A DNA stretch of 26,846 nt from Sedimentisphaerales bacterium (lineage in GTDB: Bacteria; Planctomycetota; Phycisphaerae; Sedimentisphaerales; SG8-4). The notes beneath the pieces were generated by a model. The model did not search any database, was not told where the DNA came from, and worked only from the letters and a program-made list of their open reading frames with translations. Within the stretch, counting starts at the first letter, position 1. Every line of letters begins with the position of its first letter. The DNA is taken from contig JAFGCA010000242.1 in the NCBI GenBank assembly GCA_016932895.1, positions 1 through 26,846 of the forward strand. The letters run 5' to 3'. Position numbers and translations under genes: made by a program. Shown piece after piece: positions 7,641-17,212 of this stretch.

Positions 7641-8387
7641 ATGGGAAAGACCAGGCTGTTGTCGTTGGCGTTCCTGCGTGAGTTTCAGAACCGCGACGAG
7701 TTTTTCGAGAAACTCACCGACGAACAGGGTATGCTCGGCAAGATCGGCAACCAAGCGGTACTGTTGGTAGCATTCTCAGGTATCTACGGCGTCATAATGG
7801 GCAGCTACAATAGCGTTCTGCAGGCGGTTTCTTCCGGCGTCAAGGTCCCGCTGTTGTTCTCGCTTTCCCTGTTGGTGTGTTTCCCTGCCTTCTTCATTCT
7901 GCAGCACGTCCTGGGGTCCAAACTTGGCCTGTGGCAGATGCTGACGGTTATCCTGTCGGGTTTTGTGATGATCTCGCTGATTATGGCAGCGTTTGCGCCG
8001 ATCGTCTTGTTCTTCCTGATAACCGGCGGGAACTACGCATTCCTCAAGCTTCTGCACGTGGCGATCTTCGCCGTCGCGAGCCTCTTTGGGATGAAGACGA
8101 TCCTGGATGGTCTGAAGTTCTGTTGCGAAAAGCAAAACGTCTATCCTAAGATCGGTGTGACGGTGTTTCGCTTCTGGATCCTCATCCTGGCGTTCGTGGG
8201 GATGCAGTTGGCGTGGAATCTGCGGCCCTTTATTGGCAGTCGCGGTCTGCCCTTCGAGGTGATCCGGCAGCGGGAAGGGAATTTTTACCTCGCCGTAGTC
8301 CGCACGGCCGCGAATCTCGTGGAAGCCGGAACCGCTCCAGTGACGCCGCCCGAGCCAAATTTGCCGACGGATGATGATGGGGAATAG
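7641..8387 (+). CDS. Multi-pass membrane protein of uncharacterised family
   Basis: The 248-residue protein has about five membrane segments (near residues 38-58, 69-90, 99-128, 134-155 and 175-195), a polar N-terminus and a Pro/Asp-rich C-terminal tail. After the last helix it carries RPFIGS (about 195-200) and REGNFY (about 211-216). I recall this signature from uncharacterised bacterial membrane proteins, some of them labelled 'actin-binding WH2 domain-containing' in databases; that label is probably misleading. ATG 7641 is preceded by GAAGGGAAAGG, and a strong promoter lies about 40 bases upstream. It is the first gene of a likely operon with the three genes that follow. Confidence 0.65.
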   Translation: MGKTRLLSLAFLREFQNRDEFFEKLTDEQGMLGKIGNQAVLLVAFSGIYGVIMGSYNSVLQAVSSGVKVPLLFSLSLLVCFPAFFILQHVLGSKLGLWQMLTVILSGFVMISLIMAAFAPIVLFFLITGGNYAFLKLLHVAIFAVASLFGMKTILDGLKFCCEKQNVYPKIGVTVFRFWILILAFVGMQLAWNLRPFIGSRGLPFEVIRQREGNFYLAVVRTAANLVEAGTAPVTPPEPNLPTDDDGE

Positions 8388-8501
8388 ACATTGTCGTTTT
8401 ACGATGATCCGTGCGCAGACTACTCGGAGCCGGCACTGTCGAAGGCGACGCGTCGGGAAATCCCCGGGCTTCTACGTGTCAGGGCCGAAAGGAGAGAAAT
8501 G

Positions 8502-9452
8502 ATGTCAAATGTGATGACACACGGCGTCGTCCTTGTCTGTTTCGCATTGACCGCTTGTCCCTGCGGGGTTGCATCGGCCGGATCGGCACATGTCCCCTCG
8601 ATTGCCATTCCAACCGACGCTGCAGAAGTAACTGGGGAGAAACTCAATGCCATACTGGAGATTCTCAGAATTCAGGAATCGGCCCTTGAGAACGCCACGA
8701 TCTCCTACTCACTCGAACAGCGGCCGAGCAGACTACTTTTCACAAACGCCGGCGGTGATCCCTGTGAACCGCTGCTCGTGGCACGACATGTGGTCAGAGC
8801 CGTTCTGTCCGGGGGGAAACGGTGGGAGTATGAACGGCGCTTCGATTCCGACGGCCGCCTGCAACTGACCGAAGAATACGCCTGGAACGGGACGCGGGGT
8901 CAAAGAATCATCAGGAACCCGCGCAGGCAAAAGACCTTCGGCCGGCGTCATTACAATCCCGAGAATCGCAGGTCCAATCCCTCCGGTACGGACAATCTGT
9001 TCGTTCTTGTCGGTGCGTGGGCCCTGAACGAACGAAGGATGTCGGAATTCCTGGAGAATCATGCCGGCGACATTCGAGAGGATACGCAAACAGGCGATCT
9101 CTATGTCGCCCACAGGGCGCGGGCGGATACGACGTACGAAGCCGTTTTGAGTCGGCGGCACGGGTATTGGGCGCGACACGTCGTGACCGCCTCTGGTCCG
9201 GCCAGGGGGGAATACCGGATCACACGATTGGGATCACTGGACACTCGAAAGGGCAAGGTGTTCTACCCGCAATCCCTGAGCATAACGACCTATGGCGACC
9301 CGAACGATCCGGAGAACGCCAATGCCGTCGCCCCGGGGAGGATTGTTCGGCTGGTAGATGAAGTCATCACGGTCGATTCGATCGACTTTGCGCAGGAGCA
9401 CGCGGAAAGTCGTTTCGGCCTGGTCTTTCCGGAAGAGACCGTCTTCAAGTAG
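8502..9452 (+). CDS. Secreted protein, possibly LolA-like fold
   Basis: This exported protein of about 316 residues starts with a signal peptide (GVVLVCFALTACPCGVASAG). The start is ATG 8502, or ATG 8499 directly before it: AAAGGAG at 8488-8494 is 7 bases from 8502 and 4 from 8499. The open frame extends to 8391 without support. The body alternates beta strands, with features such as GGKRWEYERRFDSDGR and YAWNGTRGQRI. They recall planctomycete secreted proteins with a LolA/outer-membrane lipoprotein-sorting-like half barrel, but I cannot confirm this. No catalytic motif is seen. It follows the membrane protein gene by 114 bases and probably shares its transcript. Confidence 0.6.
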   Translation: MSNVMTHGVVLVCFALTACPCGVASAGSAHVPSIAIPTDAAEVTGEKLNAILEILRIQESALENATISYSLEQRPSRLLFTNAGGDPCEPLLVARHVVRAVLSGGKRWEYERRFDSDGRLQLTEEYAWNGTRGQRIIRNPRRQKTFGRRHYNPENRRSNPSGTDNLFVLVGAWALNERRMSEFLENHAGDIREDTQTGDLYVAHRARADTTYEAVLSRRHGYWARHVVTASGPARGEYRITRLGSLDTRKGKVFYPQSLSITTYGDPNDPENANAVAPGRIVRLVDEVITVDSIDFAQEHAESRFGLVFPEETVFK

Positions 9453-9526
9453 ATCGTACCCGTTTTGGCAGGAGAGGCGGCGGCCGGCGTCGCTGCTGAG
9501 TTGCCCGTCGGGCGAAGGAGAACGAA

Positions 9527-9937
9527 ATGCAGGTCAAACGAGTGCTGAGAACGGGGGGGATTGTGTTGGTGGTGCTCGTGTGTCTTGGAGGTGCGGGACT
9601 CGGTGCGTTGCTTTTGCACATTCATGCATCCACCGGCCGATACTGTTCCATGGCGCAAGCCGCTCACCCCTACCCCGGTGACGACGTCGCTTCCCTCATC
9701 GACTTCATGAAGTCGGACACCCATTCACTGCGGAAGCGAAATCTGGCGGTCTGGACGTTGGGCCGTCTTCGAGACTCTGCCGCCTTGCCGGCGCTGGAGT
9801 CGTTCTATACAGCAGAGGAATGCGACCACGAGACGCAGCTTTGTCAGGGTGAATTGTACAAAGCGATCGCGCTTTGTGGAGGGACGCCGCACCCGCGGCA
9901 CGAAAGAAAACCGGAAACCGTCGAACAAGAAGAGTGA
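9527..9937 (+). CDS. Membrane-anchored small HEAT-repeat protein
   Basis: The 136-residue protein has one N-terminal membrane anchor (GIVLVVLVCLGGAGLGALLL, residues 11-30). A short extracytoplasmic domain follows, made of about one HEAT unit (SLRKRNLAVWTLGRLRDSAA then LPALESFY). It contains a cysteine pair region ECDHETQLCQGELYKAIALC and ends in an acidic/basic tail. GAAGGAG lies 6 bases before ATG 9527. Two or more cysteines outside the membrane could form disulfides. No function is known to me; it may bind a partner through the helical surface. The gene lies 74 bases after the LolA-like gene. Confidence 0.65.
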   Translation: MQVKRVLRTGGIVLVVLVCLGGAGLGALLLHIHASTGRYCSMAQAAHPYPGDDVASLIDFMKSDTHSLRKRNLAVWTLGRLRDSAALPALESFYTAEECDHETQLCQGELYKAIALCGGTPHPRHERKPETVEQEE

Positions 9938-10006
9938 CGCGGCTCGCACGAGAACTGCCGATGGTTCTTCCCAAGCGTCTCGTGCGTCACGTGAGGATTG
10001 GCCCGG

Positions 10007-10231
10007 ATGGATACAGACATCATGACACTGGAGGAGGTGGCCGCTTACCTGCGGCTCAAGCCGCAGACGATCTACACCTGGGCGAAGGAGAAGAGAATCC
10101 CCGCCGCCAAACTGGGCAAGGAGTGGCGCTTCCGAAAGTCCATTATCGATGAATGGTTTCTCCAGCATATCGATGAGAAGTTCTCCGATGTGGTGGAACA
10201 GTGGAAATCGAAGCAGCGAGACCAGACCTGA
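10007..10231 (+). CDS. Excisionase-type helix-turn-helix DNA-binding protein
   Basis: The 74-residue product is almost entirely a winged HTH of the MerR/excisionase (HTH_17) type. MTLEEVAAYLRLKPQTIYTW forms the helix-turn-helix, and GKEWRFRKSIIDEW is the wing with the typical WRF motif. The C-terminal 20 residues are charged. I take ATG 10007 (GAGG about 10 bases upstream); TTG 9998 and ATG 10022 also fit. Proteins of this kind act as excisionases in mobile elements or as small transcription regulators. No integrase or attachment site is visible, so a regulatory role is more likely. It lies just before the large MoxR/VWA gene string and could regulate it; that is inference. Confidence 0.8.
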   Translation: MDTDIMTLEEVAAYLRLKPQTIYTWAKEKRIPAAKLGKEWRFRKSIIDEWFLQHIDEKFSDVVEQWKSKQRDQT

Positions 10232-10330
10232 TCGGTCTTGCCGCTGCAGTTGCGTGAGAAGGACGCGAGACCTGGAGGGAATGCGAATCGGGCGGAGTTT
10301 GCAGAAAAGACTGGGCTTGGCCTACACCAT

Positions 10331-10339
10331 TGCTATAAT
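10331..10339 (+). promoter_or_regulatory. Extended -10 promoter before the MoxR/VWA/ABC operon
   Basis: TGCTATAAT is a perfect extended -10 (TATAAT at 10334-10339). No good -35 lies at 17 bases. The predicted start near 10346 gives a leader of about 125 bases to ATG 10473 or 160 bases to TTG 10506. It is the only good promoter seen between the HTH gene and the operon. Confidence 0.5.
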
Positions 10340-10443
10340 GGACCGGCGGAGGATCGCAATGGCATTGTAGCCGGCGCGCTCCCCGATGAAATCCAGGAGA
10401 AAGTGCGAAACGCTCGCGAGAACGTTGCGTCATACTATGGGTA

Positions 10444-10479
10444 GGGACATAACCTGACGGACCCCGTTTTCTATGTCCC
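10444..10479. repeat. Palindrome overlapping the first operon start codon (REP-like)
   Basis: GGGACATA (10444-10451) and TATGTCCC (10472-10479) are perfect 8-bp inverted arms around a 20-base loop that contains CCCCGTTTTC. The layout resembles dispersed REP-type palindromes of planctomycete and related genomes, from memory and not verified. The right arm contains the ATG at 10473, so in RNA the stem would bury that start codon. Confidence 0.6.
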
Positions 10480-12161
10480 GCGTATGGACGGCAAAGGGGC
10501 GATCTTTGTCACTGGCCAAGTCATTTCAACAGAAGGTCAGAGCGGCTCGCACGCGGTGCGTCGTGAACGTGCTCGTGCGTCAAGCGGGTGGGGTCTTGAC
10601 GCTTGCCGGCGGGGCGGTCGCCCTGGCGATTCTCAGCGAGCGCCTGCTGGCGGTGCGAGTCCTGACGGTGCCGGTGCTATGGGGTTTGGCCTCTGTGACG
10701 GCAGTTCTTGTCTTGCTTCTCTGGCTTCTCCGGTTTCCCAGCCGCATGCAAGTGTCCCTGCTGCTGGACGAGCGGCTGGGCTTGCGCGAGCGTTGCAGCA
10801 CGACGCTGGCGCTGGCGCAGTCGGAACATCCATTTGCCCGGGCGGCACGGTCCGAAGCGCTGCGGGTCGTGCAGCATACCGACGTGCGCAGGCACTTCCC
10901 CATTCGTTTCTCGCGCCACTGGATCTACGGTGCGGGGACGTGGCTGGTTGTGGTGGCGGTCCTGTTTGTGCCGCAGAAAGACCTGTTGGGCCTGTTGCGG
11001 CAGAGGGAGCAACAGGCCCAGGAAGCCAGGCAGATCGAGCAGGCAAAGAGCGAGGTCGAGGAGACGACCGAATCCGTCAAGGCGGTGGTCAAGCGCCTGG
11101 ACGCCCCGGAACTGGAGGAGGAGCTTGAGAAACTGGACCAGCTTTCGCAGGCCGGCACCCCCGAGGAGGTAAAACGCCAGGCCATCAAGGCGTTGGGCGA
11201 CCTCTCCGAGAAGATCAAGCAAATGCAGAAGGACGGGCAGATCGAGGCCGCCCGCATGCTGCAGCAGAGGCTCCGGCAACTGCGGGGCTCGACAGACCCT
11301 CTGTCGCAGAAGATGCGCATGGCTTTGGCGAAGGGAGAATTCGCCCAAGCGGCGCAGATTCTCAGGGAAATGCAGAAACAGATGGCCAGAGGGGAACTTT
11401 CCGAGGCCAAACGCAAGGAACTGGCCGAGCAACTGCAGAAGCTGGCGGAGGAGTTGCGGAAGCTGGCCGAGCAGAAGCGTGAGCTGGAAGATGAGCTGGA
11501 GAAGCTCGGGCTCAAGAAGGACCTGGCGCAGTTGAGTCAGGAGCAGTTGCGCCAAGCCCTCGAGCAGCAGGGGCTCAAGCCCGAACTGGTCGAGCAGCTC
11601 ATGGACAAGATGGCCGCGTCCCAGGGGGCGTGCGGTTTGTGTGCGGGGCTTGCGCAGGCCATGGGGGGCATGGGATTGGGAGCGGCGGGCTTCTCGGGAG
11701 ACGGGCTGTCCAGCGCCATCGGTCAGCTCGATGCCATGGAGGCATTGCAGCAGCAGGCGATGATGCTCCGTGCGAGTCTGGACGAAATTTCCCGGTACGT
11801 GGAATCTCTCGGTGACGACATGAGCTGGGGCCTCACTGCCGGGGCGGTGCCCGGGAACCTTGCCAATCCCTTCGGGATCGGCACGGAGAAGGCCCTCTCT
11901 CGGGCCGAGAACGAGGAATATCAAACGGCCACGAAGGCCACGCGGGCCCAGAGCGAGACGGGCAGCGGCCCTCTGGTCGCCAGTTGGTACTTCAAGGACA
12001 TGCAGGTCAAAGGCGAGGCTCGGCGCGGCTATACAGAGGTCGTCCAAGCCGGGCGGGCCAGTGCGGCCGAAGCCATCAGCGAGAACCAGATCCCGCGACG
12101 ATACGAGGGGGCGGTCAAACAGTACTTCAGCCAACTTGAGGGGAGGACCACGCAGCCGTGA
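10473..12161 (+). CDS. Coiled-coil membrane protein (DUF4175-like), first gene of the operon
   Basis: The product is up to 562 residues. Two membrane segments lie at about 41-57 and 64-86, then the motif LLLDERLGLRERCSTTLAL seen in DUF4175-like proteins, and a third segment at about 149-166. A long Gln/Glu/Lys/Leu coiled coil spans about 170-385. A CGLC motif (387-390) precedes a Gly-rich stretch, and the C-terminus contains IPRRYEGAVKQYFSQL, typical of planctomycete proteins beside VWA genes. It probably forms a membrane-tethered oligomeric rod serving the VWA/MoxR partners. ATG 10473 has no ribosome site and lies in a palindrome; TTG 10506 has AAAGGGG 6 bases upstream and may be the true start (551 residues). 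Confidence 0.75.
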   Translation: MSRVWTAKGRSLSLAKSFQQKVRAARTRCVVNVLVRQAGGVLTLAGGAVALAILSERLLAVRVLTVPVLWGLASVTAVLVLLLWLLRFPSRMQVSLLLDERLGLRERCSTTLALAQSEHPFARAARSEALRVVQHTDVRRHFPIRFSRHWIYGAGTWLVVVAVLFVPQKDLLGLLRQREQQAQEARQIEQAKSEVEETTESVKAVVKRLDAPELEEELEKLDQLSQAGTPEEVKRQAIKALGDLSEKIKQMQKDGQIEAARMLQQRLRQLRGSTDPLSQKMRMALAKGEFAQAAQILREMQKQMARGELSEAKRKELAEQLQKLAEELRKLAEQKRELEDELEKLGLKKDLAQLSQEQLRQALEQQGLKPELVEQLMDKMAASQGACGLCAGLAQAMGGMGLGAAGFSGDGLSSAIGQLDAMEALQQQAMMLRASLDEISRYVESLGDDMSWGLTAGAVPGNLANPFGIGTEKALSRAENEEYQTATKATRAQSETGSGPLVASWYFKDMQVKGEARRGYTEVVQAGRASAAEAISENQIPRRYEGAVKQYFSQLEGRTTQP

Positions 12162-12243
12162 GCCCGCAATGGCCCCAGATATTTGGACGGAGCCGTCGGG
12201 CTTGTCTTGTGGATGCAGTGCACCATGGTCGGGTACAGTCAGA

Positions 12244-15201
12244 GTGAATAGCACGTACGGATTCTATTTCGGTCAGCCGTGGTGGCTTCTGGCGGGGTGC
12301 GTGCTCGTTCCGATGATGTGGCTGGCCCGCCGGAACCTGGCGGCGCTGGGACGGACGCGTCGCGCGGTGGCCATTGTCTCCCGCAGCGTTGTCGTGCTGC
12401 TGCTGGTTGTCCTGTTGGCCCGCCCCATGCTGGTACGCAAGAGCCGGCGGGCGACGGTGATCGCCGTGGTGGATCGCAGCCAGTCGATCCCGGTTGAGTT
12501 GCGCGAATCCGCCCTGGATTATTTGTCTTATGCGGCCGGTTTGAAGCAGGCGCAGGATCAGTTTGCTGTGGTGAATGCGGCGGAGGCCGCCCGCATTGCG
12601 AAGCTTCCCGCAAGTGATACGGCCGTGCCGAGGCGGAGCACCATGCTGACCGGCCGACACACCTCCCTGGCCGACGGCGTGGAGATGGCGATGGCCATCG
12701 CGCCGCCCGATACCGCCGCTCGGATCCTTCTCATTAGCGAAGGCAATGAAACGGAAGGCGACCTGAAGGCCGTCTCGCGAACTGCGGCGGCCAACAGGAT
12801 TCCCATCGACGTGCTGCCGCTGCGCTATCAATACGCCAGCGAAGTGCTGTTCAAACGATTGGCGGCTCCCCCTCGCGCCCGAAACGGGCAGACCATATCG
12901 CTTCGCTTCATTCTGGAAAGTACGGCCGTGGTGTCCGGGAAGCTGCTGCTGACGCTGAACGACCGACCGGTTGACCTGGCGCCCGATACGCCGGAAGTGG
13001 CCGTCCCGGTCCGGCTGGAGGAAGGGACAAACGTCAAGACCGTCTCGCTGCCCGTCGGCGCCGCCGGGGTTCACATGTTCGAAGCCGTCTTTCTACCGGA
13101 CGATTCCGATCTGGATCGCATTGCCGAGAACAATCGTGCCAGCGCGATGACCTACGTCGCCGGCCCCGGTCAGGTGCACATTTTTGACGTCGATGGTGGC
13201 GGTGCGGATCTGGCGCGTGCCCTGGGGCAGGCGGACATACAGGTCCGGCGGACCGATATTGGCGAACTGCCGAGCGAATTGCTTCGCCTGCTCGACGTGG
13301 ACGCCGTCGTACTGGTCAACACCCCGATTCATCAGGTTTCTCTGGCGCAGCAGGAGATGCTGTGCCGGTACGTCAACGATCTCGGCGGAGGCCTGGTCAT
13401 GGTCGGAGGCCCCGAGTCCTTTGGGGCCGGCGGCTGGATCGAGTCGCCGGTGGCTCAGATTCTGCCGGTGGAGCTGGATCCGCCGCAGAAGAAGCAGATG
13501 CCCCGGGGCGCGCTGGTGCTGGTGATCGACCGCAGCGGCTCGATGACCGGGGAAAAGGTGCACATCTGCAAGGTGGCCGCTGCCGCCGCGGTGCGCCTGC
13601 TCAGCCGGCTCGATCTGGTTGGGGTGGTGGCCTTCGATGCCGAGAGCGAATGGAAGGTGCCGCTTCGATCGGCGGAAGACAAGGAGGATATCTGCCGGAC
13701 CATCGGCGAGATTCGCGCCGGAGGGGGAACGGTCATGGGTCCGGCCATGAAACTGGCTTTCGAGGCCCTGGACGGTGTCGAGGCCGGGGTCAGGCACGTG
13801 ATTCTGCTGACCGACGGCAGAACCTCCGACGCCCCGGAATGTACGAGGCTGGGGCAGAACCTGGCCGGCAGCGGCATCACGGTCTCGACCGTCGCCGTGG
13901 GGCCGGAAGCGGACGGTCAACTGCTCTACGACATCGCCGCTGCTACGCAAGGGCGGTTCTATCGTGTCACGGACCTCATGAATATCCCGGAGATTTTCGT
14001 CAAGGAGGCCCAGGTGGTCCGGCGGACCATGATCGTGGAACAGACGTTCGCGCCGCAGATTGTCGCGGCGCTGAGCGAGACCATCAAGGGGCTTTCCCTT
14101 CCGTTGCCTGCACTGGACGGCTACGTCCTGACCGGGCCCAAGGGCGGTCTGAACCAGTTGGTGCTGTCCAGTCACGAGGCGGATCCCATTCTGGCGGTCT
14201 GCCAGTCCGGACTGGGTCGCTGTGTGGCGTTTACCAGTTCGGCCGACAGTCGCTGGGCGGGCTCGTGGCTCCAGTGGCCGCAGTTTTCACGGTTCTGGGA
14301 GCAGGTCGTGCGGTGGGCGGGCAAGCCGGGGCAGTCTTCCGACTGTGAGATTTTCGTGGACGTGGAGGGCCGTGAGGCCGTGATCAACGTGGAGGCGTCC
14401 GATGCCCAGGGCCGATTCGTCCCGTTCGCCAGTATCGAGGGGCAGGTGCTGACGCCGGAGATGCAGGCCGAATCGCTGCCCCTGGCCCAGACCGGTCCGG
14501 GGCGTTACTCGGGTCGGTTCCGGGCGCCCATGTCGGGCAGCTATGTCGTAAACCTGCGCTATCGAAAAGCCGGGCCGGAGCAGGGGACGCGATTGGCCAA
14601 CGCGGTGGTCACGATCCCGTTTGCCCCGGAGTTTCGCGACCTTTCGGACAATGTGTCTCTGTTGGAGGAGGTCGCTCAGATCACGGGGGGGCGGGTCTTG
14701 CCCTCGGACCCGAACGAGGCGAACCTGTACGAATATGCGGGCCTGAAGTTCCCGGAGACGCACCTGCCTCTGCTGCGGCCGCTGATGCTGGTATGGATCG
14801 CGGTCTTTCTGCTGGACGTGGCGGTACGGCGGGTTGTGCTGGACGTGCGGGCCGCCCTGCGGCGGGTCCGGTTGTGGGTAAGCTCGGCGGCGCGGCGGCA
14901 GGAGGACGAGACCATCACTCGGTTGCGGGCCCGCCGGCAGAAGTTGCGCGACCAATGGTCGGGGCGGACCCTCGATTCCATCGCGACCCGGCGCTATGAC
15001 GGAGCCGAGCAATACGACGGTGAGCTTCTCAGCGGCCGGCCGCAGCACCGGGCCGGGATGGCCGAGAAACCCCCAGCGGCCGAGCCCGAAAAGAAGCCCG
15101 CGCCCGCACCGGGCTCGCATATCGACCAGCTTCTGCGAGCCCGACGCCAGAAGCCCGAAAACGACGGAAACGAAGACGTCGAGCAAGTGTCAGGAGAATG
15201 A
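12244..15201 (+). CDS. Large membrane protein with two VWA domains and an amidotransferase-like region
   Basis: This protein is about 985 residues. GTG 12244 is preferred because FGQPWWLLAGCVLVP then matches the usual N-terminus; ATG 12169, 7 bases after the previous stop, is an alternative, and neither has a good ribosome site. Order: two membrane helices (about 13-28 and 40-60), VWA-1 with DRSQS (77-81) but ISEGN in place of a later TDG, a beta domain, a class I glutamine-amidotransferase-like region without an obvious catalytic Cys (GGGLVMVGGPESFGAGGW, about 381-398), VWA-2 with full MIDAS-type DRSGS (429-433) and TDG (523-525), another beta domain, a membrane helix near 843-862 and a Pro/Lys-rich cytoplasmic tail. 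VWA domains bind metal and partner proteins; here the partner is likely handled by the adjacent MoxR ATPase. Confidence 0.85.
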   Translation: MNSTYGFYFGQPWWLLAGCVLVPMMWLARRNLAALGRTRRAVAIVSRSVVVLLLVVLLARPMLVRKSRRATVIAVVDRSQSIPVELRESALDYLSYAAGLKQAQDQFAVVNAAEAARIAKLPASDTAVPRRSTMLTGRHTSLADGVEMAMAIAPPDTAARILLISEGNETEGDLKAVSRTAAANRIPIDVLPLRYQYASEVLFKRLAAPPRARNGQTISLRFILESTAVVSGKLLLTLNDRPVDLAPDTPEVAVPVRLEEGTNVKTVSLPVGAAGVHMFEAVFLPDDSDLDRIAENNRASAMTYVAGPGQVHIFDVDGGGADLARALGQADIQVRRTDIGELPSELLRLLDVDAVVLVNTPIHQVSLAQQEMLCRYVNDLGGGLVMVGGPESFGAGGWIESPVAQILPVELDPPQKKQMPRGALVLVIDRSGSMTGEKVHICKVAAAAAVRLLSRLDLVGVVAFDAESEWKVPLRSAEDKEDICRTIGEIRAGGGTVMGPAMKLAFEALDGVEAGVRHVILLTDGRTSDAPECTRLGQNLAGSGITVSTVAVGPEADGQLLYDIAAATQGRFYRVTDLMNIPEIFVKEAQVVRRTMIVEQTFAPQIVAALSETIKGLSLPLPALDGYVLTGPKGGLNQLVLSSHEADPILAVCQSGLGRCVAFTSSADSRWAGSWLQWPQFSRFWEQVVRWAGKPGQSSDCEIFVDVEGREAVINVEASDAQGRFVPFASIEGQVLTPEMQAESLPLAQTGPGRYSGRFRAPMSGSYVVNLRYRKAGPEQGTRLANAVVTIPFAPEFRDLSDNVSLLEEVAQITGGRVLPSDPNEANLYEYAGLKFPETHLPLLRPLMLVWIAVFLLDVAVRRVVLDVRAALRRVRLWVSSAARRQEDETITRLRARRQKLRDQWSGRTLDSIATRRYDGAEQYDGELLSGRPQHRAGMAEKPPAAEPEKKPAPAPGSHIDQLLRARRQKPENDGNEDVEQVSGE

Positions 15202-15205
15202 CAAC

Positions 15206-16231
<1,026 letters not shown>

Positions 16232-16278
16232 TTCAGGAGTGTGTGCGTAGTGGATTGCTTTCAAGGTCGAACGGAGAA

Positions 16279-17193
16279 ATGGCAACAGCGAAACCAACAA
16301 CGTCAGCGCGAAGGTTGATCGAGCTGCTCGATCCGGAGTTTATGGCCCGACTGGATTCTCTCGACGTTCTCAGTCGCAAGATCCTGCAAGGCAAGCTCCA
16401 GGGAGAGCGGCGGTCGAAACGGCGTGGCCAGAGCGTGGAGTTCGCCGATCATCGACCGTACGTGGCCGGCGATGATCTCCGTTTCGTCGATTGGAACATC
16501 TACGGCCGGCTCGAACAGCTCTTCCTCAAGCTGTTCCTCGAAGAGCAGGATTTGACCGTTCACGTCTTGCTTGATACCAGCGCGTCGATGGGTACCGGCG
16601 ACCCGTCCAAAGAGCGGTTCACGAAGAAACTCGCCGCGGCGCTCGGCTATATCAGTCTCGTGAACAACAACCGTTTGACACTCAGCCTGTTTGGCAACGG
16701 CCTGCGCACGCAACTGCCGAACCTGCGGGGGCGGAACTATCTGCCGCAAATGGCCGAGTTGCTTCTGAGCACGGCCTGTGACGGCTTCTCCGATTTCGAC
16801 AAGGCCTGTCAGGAGGCGGCGGCGGGACGCCTGGGCTCGGGTGTGACCGTGGTCATATCCGATTTCCTTTTCAAGCAGGGCTACGAGAGTGGCTTGCGGC
16901 GGCTGATCGGTGACAGGTACGATCTCTACGTCGTGCAGGTGCTGTCTCCCCAGGAACTCACCCCCGATCTGGCGGGCGACTTGAAACTTCTCGACGTAGA
17001 GGACGGCGATGCCGCTGAAATCACCGTCAGCTCCGCACTCATTCAATACTACAAGCGCAATTTGGCCGCCTATTGCAGCGAGCTGAGAGATTATTGCACT
17101 CGGCGCGGAGCCGTCTGCGTACGTGCGAATTCCGGCGATTCGGTGCAGTCTCTCGTTTTGAACTACCTCCGCCGGATTCGCCTGCTGCGGTAG
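16279..17193 (+). CDS. DUF58 protein with VWA-like fold
   Basis: This 304-residue soluble protein has the DUF58 core GQSVEFADHRPYVAGDD followed by RFVDWNIYGRLEQLFLK (about residues 52-85). DTSAS (99-103) is the MIDAS-type DxSxS of the VWA-like fold that follows. DUF58 proteins are regular partners of MoxR ATPases. ATG 16279 matches the family start (LLDPEFMARLDSLDVLSRK soon after). Its ribosome site GGAG is close (2 bases), so initiation may be modest; GTG 16228, overlapping the moxR stop, is the alternative and would add 17 residues. It has no signal peptide or membrane helix, so it acts in the cytoplasm. Confidence 0.92.
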   Translation: MATAKPTTSARRLIELLDPEFMARLDSLDVLSRKILQGKLQGERRSKRRGQSVEFADHRPYVAGDDLRFVDWNIYGRLEQLFLKLFLEEQDLTVHVLLDTSASMGTGDPSKERFTKKLAAALGYISLVNNNRLTLSLFGNGLRTQLPNLRGRNYLPQMAELLLSTACDGFSDFDKACQEAAAGRLGSGVTVVISDFLFKQGYESGLRRLIGDRYDLYVVQVLSPQELTPDLAGDLKLLDVEDGDAAEITVSSALIQYYKRNLAAYCSELRDYCTRRGAVCVRANSGDSVQSLVLNYLRRIRLLR

Positions 17194-17212
17194 CTGGAAG
17201 GATAAGCACGGC

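Noticed and set aside
10007..10231. HTH gene as evidence of a prophage or integrated element
   Set aside because: No integrase, phage gene, attachment-site repeat or composition shift is visible around it.
10238..10444. 68-codon open frame between the HTH gene and the operon
   Set aside because: It starts with TTG without a ribosome site and spans the extended -10 promoter. The last 30 residues look protein-like, but there is no start codon near them.
10677..12254. 525-codon antisense open frame, Leu-rich and repeat-like
   Set aside because: It is the complement of a Lys/Glu/Gln coiled-coil gene, which gives Leu/Phe-rich antisense reading. It has no start signal.
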